A stretch of DNA of 64,000 nucleotides, from positions 1-64,000 of the forward strand of contig OMTX01000052.1 in the NCBI GenBank assembly GCA_900314085.1, in the 5' to 3' direction. The notes beneath the pieces are model-generated. The model saw nothing but the letters and a program-made list of their open reading frames with translations. It was not told where the DNA came from and made no database searches. Below, in pieces: positions 19,001-26,894 of the stretch (positions are counted from its first letter, which is position 1; each line of letters begins with the position of its first letter). Both the position numbers and the translations under genes were made by a program. The stretch comes from an uncultured Lachnospiraceae bacterium. GTDB taxonomy: Bacteria > Bacillota > Clostridia > Lachnospirales > Lachnospiraceae.

Positions 19001-19656
19001 TTTTTCTGCAGATACTGCTTGGCCGTCTCCGCCTGCTCGGCCAGGGGGCCCACCTGCTTTTCCAGTTCTGAGAGAATATCGTTGACACGCGTGAGATCGT
19101 CGTGTTCACTTGCCAGCTTTTTCTCGGCATCGGCCTTGCGGCGCTTGTATTTCACAATGCCGACTGCCTCATCGAAAAGCTCACGCCTGTCCTCGGGCTT
19201 GCCCGAAAGGATTTTCTCTATCTGTCCCTGACCAATGATGGAGTAGCCTTCCTTGCCGATACCGGTGTCATAGAAGAGCTCACTGATATCCTTCAGACGG
19301 ACAGAAGTGCCATTGATCAGGTATTCGGACTCGCCGGACCTGTAAATGCGGCGGGCAACCGTTACCTCTTCATAGTCCACGGGAAGGGTATGGTCAGAGT
19401 TGTCAATTGTCAGCGCTACATAGGCAAAAGAAAGTGCCCGGCGGTTTTCGGTTCCTTCGAAAATGACATCCTGCATGGAGCCGCCGCGGAGCTCCTTCGC
19501 GCTCTGCTCGCCTAATACCCAGCGGACGGCATCTGCGATATTCGACTTGCCGGATCCGTTCGGGCCCACGATACCGGTGATTCCGCCTTCAAAAGTCAGA
19601 ACCATGCGGTTGGCGAAGGACTTGAAGCCCTGCATTTCAATGGATTTCAGGTACAT
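16099..19656 (-). CDS. smc: Chromosome partition protein SMC
   Basis: SMC is the ATPase of the SMC-ScpAB condensin that compacts and segregates chromosomes. At 1185 residues it is full length. Walker A GPNGSGKSN is at 31-39, followed by a long coiled coil, a central hinge around 510-660, a second coiled coil and a C-terminal head with signature LSGGEKS and Walker B CLLDEIEAALDDAN. The start has a GAGGAGAG site. It lies 12 bases after rnc and 10 before ftsY. The partner genes scpA and scpB are 30 kb away in this window. Confidence 0.98.
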   Translation of the reverse strand: MYLKSIEMQGFKSFANRMVLTFEGGITGIVGPNGSGKSNIADAVRWVLGEQSAKELRGGSMQDVIFEGTENRRALSFAYVALTIDNSDHTLPVDYEEVTVARRIYRSGESEYLINGTSVRLKDISELFYDTGIGKEGYSIIGQGQIEKILSGKPEDRRELFDEAVGIVKYKRRKADAEKKLASEHDDLTRVNDILSELEKQVGPLAEQAETAKQYLQKKEELKKLDANYFLAATAAKKAENETLSESKKNAEKDLSDLHAEDEEIRKSYDALSGRLAALDEEIEEIRRQKDENVESRNRLNQQIALLTERISSGEKNEGSFDDRLKELAGEKEGRLSEKDSLTKEKEELDTYLSETEERLKQVETEYNALEDGIREKNEKIENNKNALLSLLSERAEIKSEKERNRTLLEQIRIRKAGLNKQFLEKKTHEEEQAKELADLKAACEKADEKLRTMKAKADDFAVQTKAWNEKLAEAQAGLVEKRKDISVLQSNLEILENMVERYEGFGNAVQKVMENKDRDSGIIGTVSDLLTAEKKYETAIETALGGNIRNIVTEDEETAKRQIGFLKDRHLGRATFLPLSSVQPHDIGDDGALKEKGVLGRGSDLVKTDSRYRTVAENLLGGFLVCDTLDNAIALQRKKSFRLRIVTLEGELLAPGGSMTGGAFKNKSNVLGKNRQMEEIRNRIDSLEKEIRETETRVEDIETAKALAADDAAENSASLSEAILAQNTAKVSYDAALARKEEEDKAIGSVEGETSAADAKIAEIEEAQKAIDEKLAASETREKELNAETDSLKNALDEQTYMETSSTRALSEAQVEAASAREKQGFAAENLARIEEEIKKAEKTEAEIRTKSADQQAEIEKMRADIASIQETLSHADGSDTALESARQDKQAEKEEVSASFKKFFDQKEEVQKKISSLEREVDRLSDRMEKNDEAIDYQTNYLWNEYELTPHQAEDLADPDMADIGATGRRISSVKNEIRGMGNVNVNAIEDYKEVSKRYEFLKGQHDDLIEAEESLKTIIADLTEGMKQRFNDGFADINKEFKEVFRTLFGGGTASLSLTDEEDVLESGIRITCSPPGKKLQNMMQLSGGEKSLTAIALLFAIQNLKPSPFCLLDEIEAALDDANVDRFAKYLHKLTKNTQFIIITHRRGTMKAADQLYGITMQEKGVSTQVSVNLVENDLTD

Positions 19657-19668
19657 ATATGACTCTCC

Positions 19669-20373
19669 TCAGCGGATCTTCTTTGCATCCTCTTCCTTCC
19701 GGAGCAGCAGCAGCCCACGATAGGCCGCCTCCTGTTCGGCTGCCTTCTTCGTTGCGCCGGAACCCTCTCCGATCAAACGGTCACCGACGAAAGCCTGCAT
19801 GAAAAAGGTCTTCCTGTGTTCCGGTCCCGTTTCCTTTGTTTCTTCATAGTGGAGCGGGCCATAGGAACCTGCCTGAACGAGTTCCTGCAGAACCGTTTTT
19901 GCGTCGTAGAAAAGCGTCCGGTTTTCGATATCCGTCAGGATATTTTTCCGGATAAAGGCATCCGCCGGAGCAAGTCCCCCGTCCAGATAGATTGCCCCGA
20001 TGACGGATTCCAGGGCATCGGACAGGATAGACTTGAGTTCCCGGCCCCCGGTCTTTTCCTCGCCGTTTGAAAGAAAGACAAATCTTCCGATGGAAAGTTC
20101 ATTCGCCACATCCGCCAGGGCCATCTCGCAGACAAGGGAAGCCCTGAGCTTCGACATCTGCCCCTCGTTCTGATCCGGATAATTATGAAAGAGAAAGTCC
20201 GACGACACCAGTTCGAGGACACTGTCGCCAAGGAACTCATAGCGTTCATTGTCCGAAAACTTGGGCATACCGTGTTCATTCGCATAGGAGCTGTGGATCA
20301 ACGCATGCCTCAGAAGGACGGGATCTTTGAACGTATATCCGATTTTTTCCTGCAGGTCCAAAAAATTTTCCAT
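19669..20373 (-). CDS. rnc: Ribonuclease III
   Basis: RNase III is a double-strand-specific endoribonuclease that processes rRNA precursors and structured mRNAs. It has 234 residues. The signature NERYEFLGDSVLE at 42-54 contains catalytic Glu46 and Asp50, and a second acidic set is in SDALESVIGAIYLD. A dsRNA-binding domain covers about 160-230, ending in the typical GATKKAAEQEAA helix. The start follows AAAGGA. It precedes smc by 12 bases. Confidence 0.97.
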   Translation of the reverse strand: MENFLDLQEKIGYTFKDPVLLRHALIHSSYANEHGMPKFSDNERYEFLGDSVLELVSSDFLFHNYPDQNEGQMSKLRASLVCEMALADVANELSIGRFVFLSNGEEKTGGRELKSILSDALESVIGAIYLDGGLAPADAFIRKNILTDIENRTLFYDAKTVLQELVQAGSYGPLHYEETKETGPEHRKTFFMQAFVGDRLIGEGSGATKKAAEQEAAYRGLLLLRKEEDAKKIR

Positions 20374-20549
20374 GTATGTCCGATCCTTTCAAGCAGAAAT
20401 CCGGAAAAGACAGAAGAAATACCGTCTTTCATTATGACACAAGGAAAGAAGCCTCTGGATATTCCCGAAGGCTTCTACAAAGACTGATGAAACAGGAATC
20501 ACCGGGCAAAGGCTGTTTCCCGGGTGTTTCAATCCGAAAATAACCGGGT
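20374..20549. other. Intergenic gap acpP-rnc with two hairpins
   Basis: This gap holds no gene. An AGAAGCCT/AGGCTTCT hairpin (about 20449-20476) followed by TTTCCTTT on the minus strand could attenuate read-through from acpP into rnc. A second, bulged CACCCGGG/CCCGGTG stem lies about 20 bases closer to acpP. Both are weaker than the clear terminators elsewhere. Confidence 0.5.
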
Positions 20550-20783
20550 TCACTCGCCCTTCGTCTTTTTGATCAGGGCAACGGCATCGCCTACGGTTTT
20601 GATCTTCTCGGCCTCTTCCGTATCGACCTCGACGTTCAGTTCCTCTTCGACGCCCATAATGATCTGGAAAAGGTCAAGAGAATCTGCTCCCAGGTCTTCA
20701 ACAAAAGTCGTGTCTTCCGTAATCTCATCGGGATCTACGTTCAGAACATCCGCAATTACTTTTTTGAGCAGTTCAAGTTCCAT
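20550..20783 (-). CDS. acpP: Acyl carrier protein
   Basis: ACP carries growing acyl chains on a phosphopantetheine arm in fatty acid synthesis and donates them to PlsX. From MELELLKKVI the protein has 77 residues, the normal length, and Ser35 in GADSLDL is the attachment site. I chose ATG 20783, which has AAAGGAG about 10 bases upstream. A longer reading frame that starts inside plsX has a basic, non-ACP leader and is rejected. It follows plsX by 46 bases, a functional pairing. Confidence 0.97.
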   Translation of the reverse strand: MELELLKKVIADVLNVDPDEITEDTTFVEDLGADSLDLFQIIMGVEEELNVEVDTEEAEKIKTVGDAVALIKKTKGE

Positions 20784-20829
20784 TATTCTCATTCTCCTTT
20801 GAATGCTTTTCAAAAAAAGGTTCTGCCGG

Positions 20830-21870
20830 TCACTCCGTAGAAGCGCTTTCCGCTGTTTTGGATTTCTCCGCCTCAGCCAGCGCCTTTTGCATCTTTCCGA
20901 CGACATCGTTCCGGACAAAGGCTATCATCTGCAGACAGGAATTTGTAAACTCTTTCGCCTTCGCGCTGCCGTGCGTCTTCATGACGAGCCCCTTCAGGCC
21001 GAGCAGCGGAGCGCCGCCGTACTGGCTGACATCAAAATCTTTCAGGGACTTCTTCAGGGAAGGCAGGGACATCAGGGCACCGAGTGCAGAAACGGGATTT
21101 GACTTAAAGCCGGTCTGCAGGGCCTTCATCATAGTCTTTGCAACACCTTCGTACATCTTGATCACGACATTGCCGACAAAGGCGTCGCACACAATGATGT
21201 CCACCGGTGTTTCCGGAATATCCCGGGCTTCGACGGAGCCGACGAAATTTAAGCCGGCCGCCTCCCTGAGGAGGGGAATCGTCTCCTTGACGAGGGCATT
21301 GCCCTTCTCCTCTTCCGCCCCGATATTGACCAGGCCGACAGAGGGATTCTTCCGACCGAGGACCTCACTGACGTAGACTGAGCCAAGGCGGGCAAAATCA
21401 ATCAGCATGTCAGGCCGGCAGTCTACATTGGCACCGGAGTCCACGAGAAGGCTTCCTCCGTGTGTCGTCGGAATCATGGCGCCGAAAGGTGCCCTCTTCA
21501 CTCCCGGAAGGCGGCCGACAATCGTCTGCCCGCCGACCAGAAGGGCGCCGGAATTCCCGGCGGAAAGAACCGCATCGGCCTCCCCCTCTTTCACCAGTTT
21601 CAGGGAAACCACCATTGAAGAATCCTTCTTCGAATTGATTGCCTTGACCGGGTGCTCGGCGGTTTCTATCACCTCGGAAGCATTCCTGATGGAAAGCCTG
21701 CCTGCATCATATTTTTTCCCGGCAAGCGCCTTTTGGATTTCCTCTTCCCGTCCGACCAGGATGACTTCGATTTCAGAAGAGGCTGCAAGGGCGTCCAATG
21801 CCCCGGCTACCGGAGCTTCAGGCGCATTGTCCCCGCCCATGCAGTCTATAGCGATACGTACCCGTTCCAT
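20830..21870 (-). CDS. plsX: Phosphate acyltransferase PlsX
   Basis: PlsX converts acyl-ACP to acyl-phosphate, the substrate that PlsY uses to make lysophosphatidate. It has 346 residues and the family start RIAIDCMGGDNAPEAPV. Blocks such as LSAGNSGALLVGG and the central DCRPDMLIDFARLG are typical. An AAAGGAG site lies 6 bases before the ATG. The order rpmF-plsX-acpP is classic. PlsY is encoded at 51.5-52.1 kb in this window. Confidence 0.97.
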   Translation of the reverse strand: MERVRIAIDCMGGDNAPEAPVAGALDALAASSEIEVILVGREEEIQKALAGKKYDAGRLSIRNASEVIETAEHPVKAINSKKDSSMVVSLKLVKEGEADAVLSAGNSGALLVGGQTIVGRLPGVKRAPFGAMIPTTHGGSLLVDSGANVDCRPDMLIDFARLGSVYVSEVLGRKNPSVGLVNIGAEEEKGNALVKETIPLLREAAGLNFVGSVEARDIPETPVDIIVCDAFVGNVVIKMYEGVAKTMMKALQTGFKSNPVSALGALMSLPSLKKSLKDFDVSQYGGAPLLGLKGLVMKTHGSAKAKEFTNSCLQMIAFVRNDVVGKMQKALAEAEKSKTAESASTE

Positions 21871-21937
21871 GACGCTCTCCTTTGCACTAACCTGAGTATT
21901 TTACTATACAAATGCCCTCCCTGCAAGGAAAGAAAGA

Positions 21938-21961
21938 GCCCTGTACCAAAAGGTACAGGGC
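21938..21961 (-). terminator. Terminator-like hairpin after rpmF
   Basis: GCCCTGTACC and GGTACAGGGC form a perfect 10-bp stem with a 4-base loop, followed on the minus strand by TCTTTCTTTCC. It lies between rpmF and plsX and probably attenuates rather than fully stops transcription. Confidence 0.75.
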
Positions 21962-21998
21962 CCGTACATTCATACGTATATCATACCGCTGACAAGAA

Positions 21999-22178
21999 TC
22001 ACTCAGCCGTAATGATTTCTCTCTTGTTGTAAGAACCGCAGTTCTTGCAGACGCGATGGGGCATCATCAGCTTGCCGCATTTGCTGCAGCGAACGAGTGC
22101 AGGCGCGCTCATCTTCCAATTTGCGCGGCGCTGATTTCTGTGACCCTTCGAAGACTTATTCTTAGGACAGATTGACAT
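21999..22178 (-). CDS. rpmF: 50S ribosomal protein L32
   Basis: This is a short gene of 59 residues starting MSICPKNKSSKGHRNQRR. Four cysteines (C31, C34, C44, C47) form the zinc-binding version of L32, with SAPALVRCSKCGK and HRVCKNCG. Its start directly abuts the yceD stop (TAAATG), so the two are translationally coupled. L32 binds the 50S subunit near the exit-tunnel side. It is followed by a terminator-like hairpin and then plsX. Having cysteines implies zinc; zinc-free paralogues occur in other species, but none is seen here. Confidence 0.97.
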   Translation of the reverse strand: MSICPKNKSSKGHRNQRRANWKMSAPALVRCSKCGKLMMPHRVCKNCGSYNKREIITAE

Positions 22179-22706
22179 TTATTCCACCTCCTTGAATTTT
22201 TTGAAAACATCCTGAAACTGCTGCATACGCGGATCAGGAACTGTTCGATCACAATTGCAGGTTCCCTCGTTCAGATTCTGTCCGCAGACGGGGCAGATTC
22301 CCTTGCAGTCCGGCCGGCAGAGAACTTTCCCGGGTTTTCCGATGAGAAGCTCTTCAGCAATCACCGCTGAAATATCGATGATATGGCCGTTTTCCACAAA
22401 GTCCTCCGGATCATCAGGCGTCACCTGAATATGTCCGTCAGAAACGGGGAAATCCAGAGAAATTTCAACAGGGCTGTCTACAACAGTATCAGTAAGACAC
22501 CGGTCACAGGGATAGGTGACACTGCAGTCACAGCCTCCGTCCACTGAAAGATGGCTTCCGTCAAAAACGAGATGAAGGGAAACTTCTTCCGGTCCTTCCA
22601 CCTTCCGCGCCTCTCCGGCAACCGTCACCTCAGCTACATCAAAGGGAACGGCAAGCTCCTTTTCAAAGGGACCTTTTGCCAGGTCGAGAGACACATCAAG
22701 CTTCAT
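22179..22706 (-). CDS. DUF177 (YceD) family protein
   Basis: This is a 175-residue homologue of YceD, a small protein almost always encoded before rpmF and linked to 23S rRNA or large-subunit synthesis in plants and bacteria. It carries the family features DRCL and a C-terminal cysteine cluster, CRPDCKGICPVCGQNLNEGTC, probably metal-binding. I chose ATG 22706 (MKLDVSLDL), which has GGAGAAA upstream. The longer frame from 22769 would cover the promoter at 22740-22769. It is the first gene of the yceD-to-ftsY series. Confidence 0.9.
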   Translation of the reverse strand: MKLDVSLDLAKGPFEKELAVPFDVAEVTVAGEARKVEGPEEVSLHLVFDGSHLSVDGGCDCSVTYPCDRCLTDTVVDSPVEISLDFPVSDGHIQVTPDDPEDFVENGHIIDISAVIAEELLIGKPGKVLCRPDCKGICPVCGQNLNEGTCNCDRTVPDPRMQQFQDVFKKFKEVE

Positions 22707-22739
22707 GGGCAGTATTTCTCCAGCAACACAACAAATGGC

Positions 22740-22769
22740 ATTATACGCTCGATACGCAGTCCGTGTCAA
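22740..22769 (-). promoter_or_regulatory. Promoter of yceD-rpmF-plsX operon
   Basis: The minus strand has -35 TTGACA (22764-22769) and a perfect -10 TATAAT (22740-22745) with an 18-base spacer. The -35 is one arm of the inverted repeat at 22761-22812. Confidence 0.88.
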
Positions 22770-22812
22770 GAAAAATATTATGAATAATGTAAAGAAAATA
22801 TTCTTGACGCGG
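22761..22812. promoter_or_regulatory. Inverted repeat over the -35 of the yceD operon promoter
   Basis: CCGTGTCAAGAAAAATATT (22761-22779) and AATATTCTTGACGCGG (22797-22812) are inverted copies with one mismatch and a three-base insertion. The centre holds ATGAATAATGT, one base from the recurrent 11-mer. Its position suggests an operator or a processing hairpin; the regulator is unknown. Confidence 0.6.
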
Positions 22813-22855
22813 TCGGGTTTTTTTCAGTTCATCCGGAAAGCCTGCAGACGCTTCA

Positions 22856-24043
22856 TCACACGAGGGCTACAGTCTCGCGGGCAATGGCCAGCTCTTCGTT
22901 TGTAGGGATGACGTAGACGAGAACGCGGGAGTCGGGCGTCGAGATCTTCTGCTCTACCCCGTGGCAGTCATTGGCCTTGGCATCAATTTTGACACCAAGG
23001 ATGGAGAGGTAATCGCAGATCTGCTCACGGACGAAACCGTTGTTCTCGCCGACGCCGGCCGTGAAGGCGATGCAGTCAAGCCCCTTCATGGCAACGGCAT
23101 AGGAACCTACGTACTTTGCGACGCGGTAGCAGAACATGTCGACAGCGAGCTTGGCGCGGGCATTTCCCTTGTCCATAGCGTCAAGCAGGTCACGGAAGTC
23201 GCTTGATACGCCGGAAACGCCGGCCACACCGGACTTCTTGTTGAAGATCGTCAGAACCTCTGATACGGAGAGGTTTTCCTTCTTGCAGAGGTACTCGACA
23301 ACGGAAGCATCGATGTCCCCGCAGCGGGTTCCCATGATCAGGCCCTCAAGCGGGGTAAGCCCCATGGAGGTGTCAACGGATTTGCCGCAGTCGACTGCAG
23401 TGACAGATGCCCCGTTGCCAAGATGGCAGACAATGGTCTTCAGGGAATCATAGGGCTTTCCGATGATTTCTGCTGCCCTCTTTGAAACATAGGAATGGGA
23501 CGTGCCGTGAGCACCGTACTTGCGGACGCCGTCCTTCTCATAATACTCGTAGGGAACGGCATACATGTAGGCCTTCTCAGGCATTGTCTGATGAAAAGCC
23601 GTATCAAATACCGCTACCATAGGAACGCCGGGCATGAGCTTTTTGCAGGCATTGATGCCGATGACATTGGCAGGATTGTGCAGGGGCGCAAGAGGGCTTA
23701 AGTCCTCGATATCTTTGATGACCTCGTCCGTGATGACGACAGACTTGTTGAAGCGCTCGCCGCCATGTACGACGCGGTGGCCGACAGCGCCGATCTCCGA
23801 AAGGCTCTTCAGGGCACCGGTCTTTTCATTCGTAATAGCGGAAATAACCTGGGCAATGGCCTCGTTGTGGGTGGGCATTGCGACTTCAGTGATTTCCTTG
23901 TCGAGACCGGCCTTCTGGTATACGAGGCGGCCGTCAATGCCGATCCGCTCGCAGAGCCCCTTGCAGAGCACCTGCTCGGAGTCGGAATCGATGACCTGGT
24001 ACTTGAGGGAGGACGATCCGCAGTTGATGACGAGTACGTTCAT
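22856..24043 (-). CDS. ackA: Acetate kinase
   Basis: Acetate kinase transfers phosphate between acetyl-phosphate and ADP, giving ATP and acetate in fermentation. It has 395 residues and starts MNVLVINCGSSSLKYQV (phosphate-1 motif). Other family blocks include HRVVHGGERF, CHLGNGASV and AFTAGVGENN. The start has AAAGGAG. It is a single gene with its own promoter, divergent from tmcAL. A pta gene is not adjacent. Confidence 0.97.
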   Translation of the reverse strand: MNVLVINCGSSSLKYQVIDSDSEQVLCKGLCERIGIDGRLVYQKAGLDKEITEVAMPTHNEAIAQVISAITNEKTGALKSLSEIGAVGHRVVHGGERFNKSVVITDEVIKDIEDLSPLAPLHNPANVIGINACKKLMPGVPMVAVFDTAFHQTMPEKAYMYAVPYEYYEKDGVRKYGAHGTSHSYVSKRAAEIIGKPYDSLKTIVCHLGNGASVTAVDCGKSVDTSMGLTPLEGLIMGTRCGDIDASVVEYLCKKENLSVSEVLTIFNKKSGVAGVSGVSSDFRDLLDAMDKGNARAKLAVDMFCYRVAKYVGSYAVAMKGLDCIAFTAGVGENNGFVREQICDYLSILGVKIDAKANDCHGVEQKISTPDSRVLVYVIPTNEELAIARETVALV

Positions 24044-24095
24044 TATTTTTCTCCTTTATAAAAATAATATATAATGGAAAATGACAGCGGCTAAT

Positions 24096-24124
24096 ATTAT
24101 AGATAATTTGCAGCCGCATCTCAA
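24096..24124 (-). promoter_or_regulatory. ackA promoter
   Basis: The minus strand has -35 TTGAGA (24119-24124) and -10 TATAAT (24096-24101) with 17 bases between. It lies within the first bases upstream of the divergent tmcAL start, so the two genes share a compact control region. Confidence 0.82.
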
Positions 24125-24134
24125 GAGGTACAAA

Positions 24135-25559
24135 ATGAAAGTCGCCGGAATCATTGCAGAATTCAACCCCCTTCACACAGGGCACGAAAGAATCATGACC
24201 TACTGCCGGGAAAGCCTCGGCGCAGATGCTATTGTCATCTGCATGAGCGGGGACTTCGTCCAACGGGGCGAGCCCGCAGTCATCGGGAAATACGAGCGCT
24301 CACTTGCAGCGATTGCCCCGACGCCTTCCGCTGAAAATGACCGGGGGGCGGCGCTCGCCCCGGCTCGCGTCGCCGCAGATCTCATCATCGGTCTCCCGGC
24401 CATCGGCGCCGCTGCAAATGCAGAAGTCTTTGCCCGGACAGGCGTGAATACCCTTCTCGCCACGGGAATTGTGACCGACATCGTCTTCGGCTCGGAAGGC
24501 GGCAGTACGAAGGCAATTGAGGATACCGCCCGGCTGCTTGCCGACGAACCGCCTGAGTTTAAAACGGCGCTCACAGCCGGCATGAAGGCAGGCCTTTCCT
24601 ATCCTGCTGCCATGGCCAGGGCAGCGGCCGCCTGCGGAAAAGAGGCTTCCTTATTTGAACAACCGAATGACCTCCTGGGCGTCCTCTATGTGAAGGCTCT
24701 GCTGGAATACGAAAAGGCGCACGGCGGAGAAAGAATCTCCTTTCACCCGGTCCGGCGTGAAGGAGCCGGCCATGACGAAGCGGCGGATGGCAATATGTCC
24801 TATACCTCCTCTTCCGCCATCCGGGAAGCTTTGCTGCATACTACCCGGACCTGCAATGAAAGCATACAGAAATCTGCAAAAAAACGAATTACGGCATCCG
24901 CTTCCCAATTTCCCGCTGATTTGGAAAAGCAGCTTGCCTTCCTTCCTTCAGCTTCCTATGATGCCCTGATACAGGCGGCTTCGGAAAACGCCCTCGTCTT
25001 CCCGGATGACCTTTCCCTGCTCCTACACGAGAAGCTCTATACAGAGCAGGATTTGACCGTGTTTTCGGATATCGACAGTGACCTTGCCAACCGGATCCTG
25101 AAGATGCGGGAAGACTTCACAGGCTTTACGGAATTTGCGGAAGCTTTGGCTGCCAGAAATTACACCCGGGCGCGGTGCAGACGCGCCCTCCTCCACATCG
25201 CGCTCGGCATTTCTGACGAAGATGCAGCAGCCCTGGCCAGTTGTAACTATTCTCCCTACATCCATGTGCTGGCGATGAATGCGAGAGGAGAAACTCTTCT
25301 GAGCGAAATGAAGAAAAAAAGAAAAACCGCATCTGAAAGCGCAGCCCCGGCTTCCCTCCCGAATACAGGCTGCTTAGGAAATGGAAGCGTCCCCGTCTTC
25401 TGTGCCCTTTCGGAGCCTGCCGCAAGGGAGCTGACAGGTGACGCTGCTATAGTCCTGCAGAAGGACATTTTCGCCAGCGATATTTATCATATTATTCTCA
25501 CGGAAAAAACAAAAAAGCCGCAGAAAAGCGACTTTTCCAGAAAGGTTCTTCGGATCTGA
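24135..25559 (+). CDS. tmcAL: tRNA(Met) cytidine acetate ligase-like nucleotidyltransferase
   Basis: This is the only clear plus-strand gene here. The protein has 474 residues from MKVAGIIAEFNPLHTGH. HTGH is the nucleotide-binding HxGH motif of the TmcAL (YlbM) family, which activates acetate with ATP to acetylate the wobble cytidine of elongator tRNA-Met. I chose ATG 24135, which begins exactly at the family N-terminus; the frame from 24081 adds a poor leader that overlaps the ackA promoter. A GAGG precedes the start. It is somewhat longer than typical (about 400-430), with extra low-similarity sequence near the C-terminus. It faces purH across a shared terminator. Confidence 0.85.
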   Translation: MKVAGIIAEFNPLHTGHERIMTYCRESLGADAIVICMSGDFVQRGEPAVIGKYERSLAAIAPTPSAENDRGAALAPARVAADLIIGLPAIGAAANAEVFARTGVNTLLATGIVTDIVFGSEGGSTKAIEDTARLLADEPPEFKTALTAGMKAGLSYPAAMARAAAACGKEASLFEQPNDLLGVLYVKALLEYEKAHGGERISFHPVRREGAGHDEAADGNMSYTSSSAIREALLHTTRTCNESIQKSAKKRITASASQFPADLEKQLAFLPSASYDALIQAASENALVFPDDLSLLLHEKLYTEQDLTVFSDIDSDLANRILKMREDFTGFTEFAEALAARNYTRARCRRALLHIALGISDEDAAALASCNYSPYIHVLAMNARGETLLSEMKKKRKTASESAAPASLPNTGCLGNGSVPVFCALSEPAARELTGDAAIVLQKDIFASDIYHIILTEKTKKPQKSDFSRKVLRI

Positions 25560-25572
25560 TTGAAAAAGATTG

Positions 25573-25620
25573 AGCAAAAGCACTCCCTCCGCCACTGACG
25601 GCAAAGGGAGTGCTTTTGCT
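25573..25620. terminator. Bidirectional terminator between tmcAL and purH
   Basis: AGCAAAAGCACTCCCT and AGGGAGTGCTTTTGCT form a perfect 16-bp stem with an A-run on one side and a T-run on the other. It can end transcription from both converging genes. Confidence 0.88.
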
Positions 25621-25638
25621 GAATTGGATTTCAGAAAA

Positions 25639-26817
25639 TCAGTGATGGAACAGGCGGATCCCCGTAAAAGCCATGACCATGCCAAAACGGTCGCAGGTGT
25701 CGATCACCTGCTGGTCGCGGATGGAACCGCCGGGCTGGGCGACATATTTGACGCCGGATCGTTCGGCCCGTTCGATATTGTCCCCGAAGGGGAAGAAGGC
25801 ATCAGAGCCGAGGGAAACATCGCTTTCCGTTGCAAGCCAGGCCTTCTTGTCTGCCTCCGTGAAGGCGTCGGGCTTCTTCGTGAAAACCCGCTCCCATGCC
25901 CCGTCTGCGAGGACATCCTCAGGCGTGGCGCCGATATAGACGTCAATTGCATTGTCCCGGTCCGGCCGGCCGATTTCTTTCCTGAAGGGGAGCCCCAGCA
26001 CCTGGGGGCTCTGGCGCAGATACCAGTTGTCCGCCTTGCTTCCTGCCAGACGGGTGCAGTGAATACGCGACTGCTGGCCGGCGCCGATGCCGATGGCCTG
26101 TCCGCCCTTGACATAGCAGACGGAGTTCGACTGGGTATATTTCAGCGTAATCATGGAAATCGCCAGATCCCGCTTTGCTTCTTCCGGGAGATTCTTATTT
26201 TTCGTCACAATATTGTCGAAAAAGTCCGGTCCGATATTGAGCTCATTTCGCCCCTGCTCAAATGTGATGCCGAAAACCTGTTTCCGCTCGATCGGCGCCG
26301 GTACATAGGAGGGATCGATTTCTATGATATTGTAATTTCCCTTTTTCTTTTTCTTCAGGATTTCCAGAGCTTCGTCTGTATACCCCGGCGCGATGATGCC
26401 GTCGGAAACCTCCCTGCGCACGAGATTGGCCGTCGCTTCGTCGCAGACATCGGAAAGAGAAATGAAGTCGCCGAAGGAAGACATGCGGTCTGCTCCGCGG
26501 GCGCGGGCATAGGCACTGGCCAGGGGTGTCAGTTCGGCGTCGTCGTCAACCCAGTAGATTTTCCGTTCAATCTCTGAAAGTGGCAGACCGACGGCTGCGC
26601 CTGCCGGCGATACGTGCTTGAAGGACGTTGCAGCGGGAAGTCCCGTCGCCTTCTTCAGTTCCGATACGAGCTGCCAGCCATTGAAGGCATCCAGAAAGTT
26701 GATATACCCCGGCCGGCCATTCAAAACGGTCACCGGCAGCTCGCTCCCATCTTCCATAAAGATGCGCGAGGGTTTCTGGTTGGGGTTGCAGCCGTATTTG
26801 AGTTCCAGTTCCTTCAT
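25639..26817 (-). CDS. purH: AICAR formyltransferase (stand-alone)
   Basis: This enzyme transfers a formyl group from 10-formyl-THF to AICAR, the penultimate step to IMP. The 392-residue protein matches only the formyltransferase half of the usual bifunctional PurH (about 510-530). The catalytic Lys-His pair is present as SFKHVSPAGAAVG (Lys67, His68). The MGS-fold cyclohydrolase half is absent, and its job is taken by the PurO-type gene immediately upstream. The start follows ATAGGAGCG. An AATATTAGTCAT motif copy sits just before the ribosome site. The naming follows the enzyme activity, not full-length PurH. Confidence 0.9.
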   Translation of the reverse strand: MKELELKYGCNPNQKPSRIFMEDGSELPVTVLNGRPGYINFLDAFNGWQLVSELKKATGLPAATSFKHVSPAGAAVGLPLSEIERKIYWVDDDAELTPLASAYARARGADRMSSFGDFISLSDVCDEATANLVRREVSDGIIAPGYTDEALEILKKKKKGNYNIIEIDPSYVPAPIERKQVFGITFEQGRNELNIGPDFFDNIVTKNKNLPEEAKRDLAISMITLKYTQSNSVCYVKGGQAIGIGAGQQSRIHCTRLAGSKADNWYLRQSPQVLGLPFRKEIGRPDRDNAIDVYIGATPEDVLADGAWERVFTKKPDAFTEADKKAWLATESDVSLGSDAFFPFGDNIERAERSGVKYVAQPGGSIRDQQVIDTCDRFGMVMAFTGIRLFHH

Positions 26818-26840
26818 CGATTCGCTCCTATCTCTATTCC

Positions 26841-26851
26841 ATGACTAATAT
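26841..26851 (+). repeat. ATGACTAATAT motif copy, upstream of purH
   Basis: An exact copy of the recurrent 11-mer, here followed by TTTTCCCG as in the oadA-upstream copy. It lies in the 77-base gap between the IMP cyclohydrolase and AICAR formyltransferase genes. Confidence 0.8.
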
Positions 26852-26894
26852 TTTCCCGTGGTTCGCCTGCAGAAAAGCACCCGGCCTTTCTGCG

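Noticed and set aside
17944-19071. Long plus-strand open frame opposite smc (375 codons)
   Set aside because: An antisense shadow of the smc coiled-coil coding region; hydrophobic low-complexity composition and no family resemblance.
20784-20918. Longer N-terminus for acpP
   Set aside because: It overlaps plsX, is strongly basic, and acyl carrier proteins start at MELELL-like sequence.
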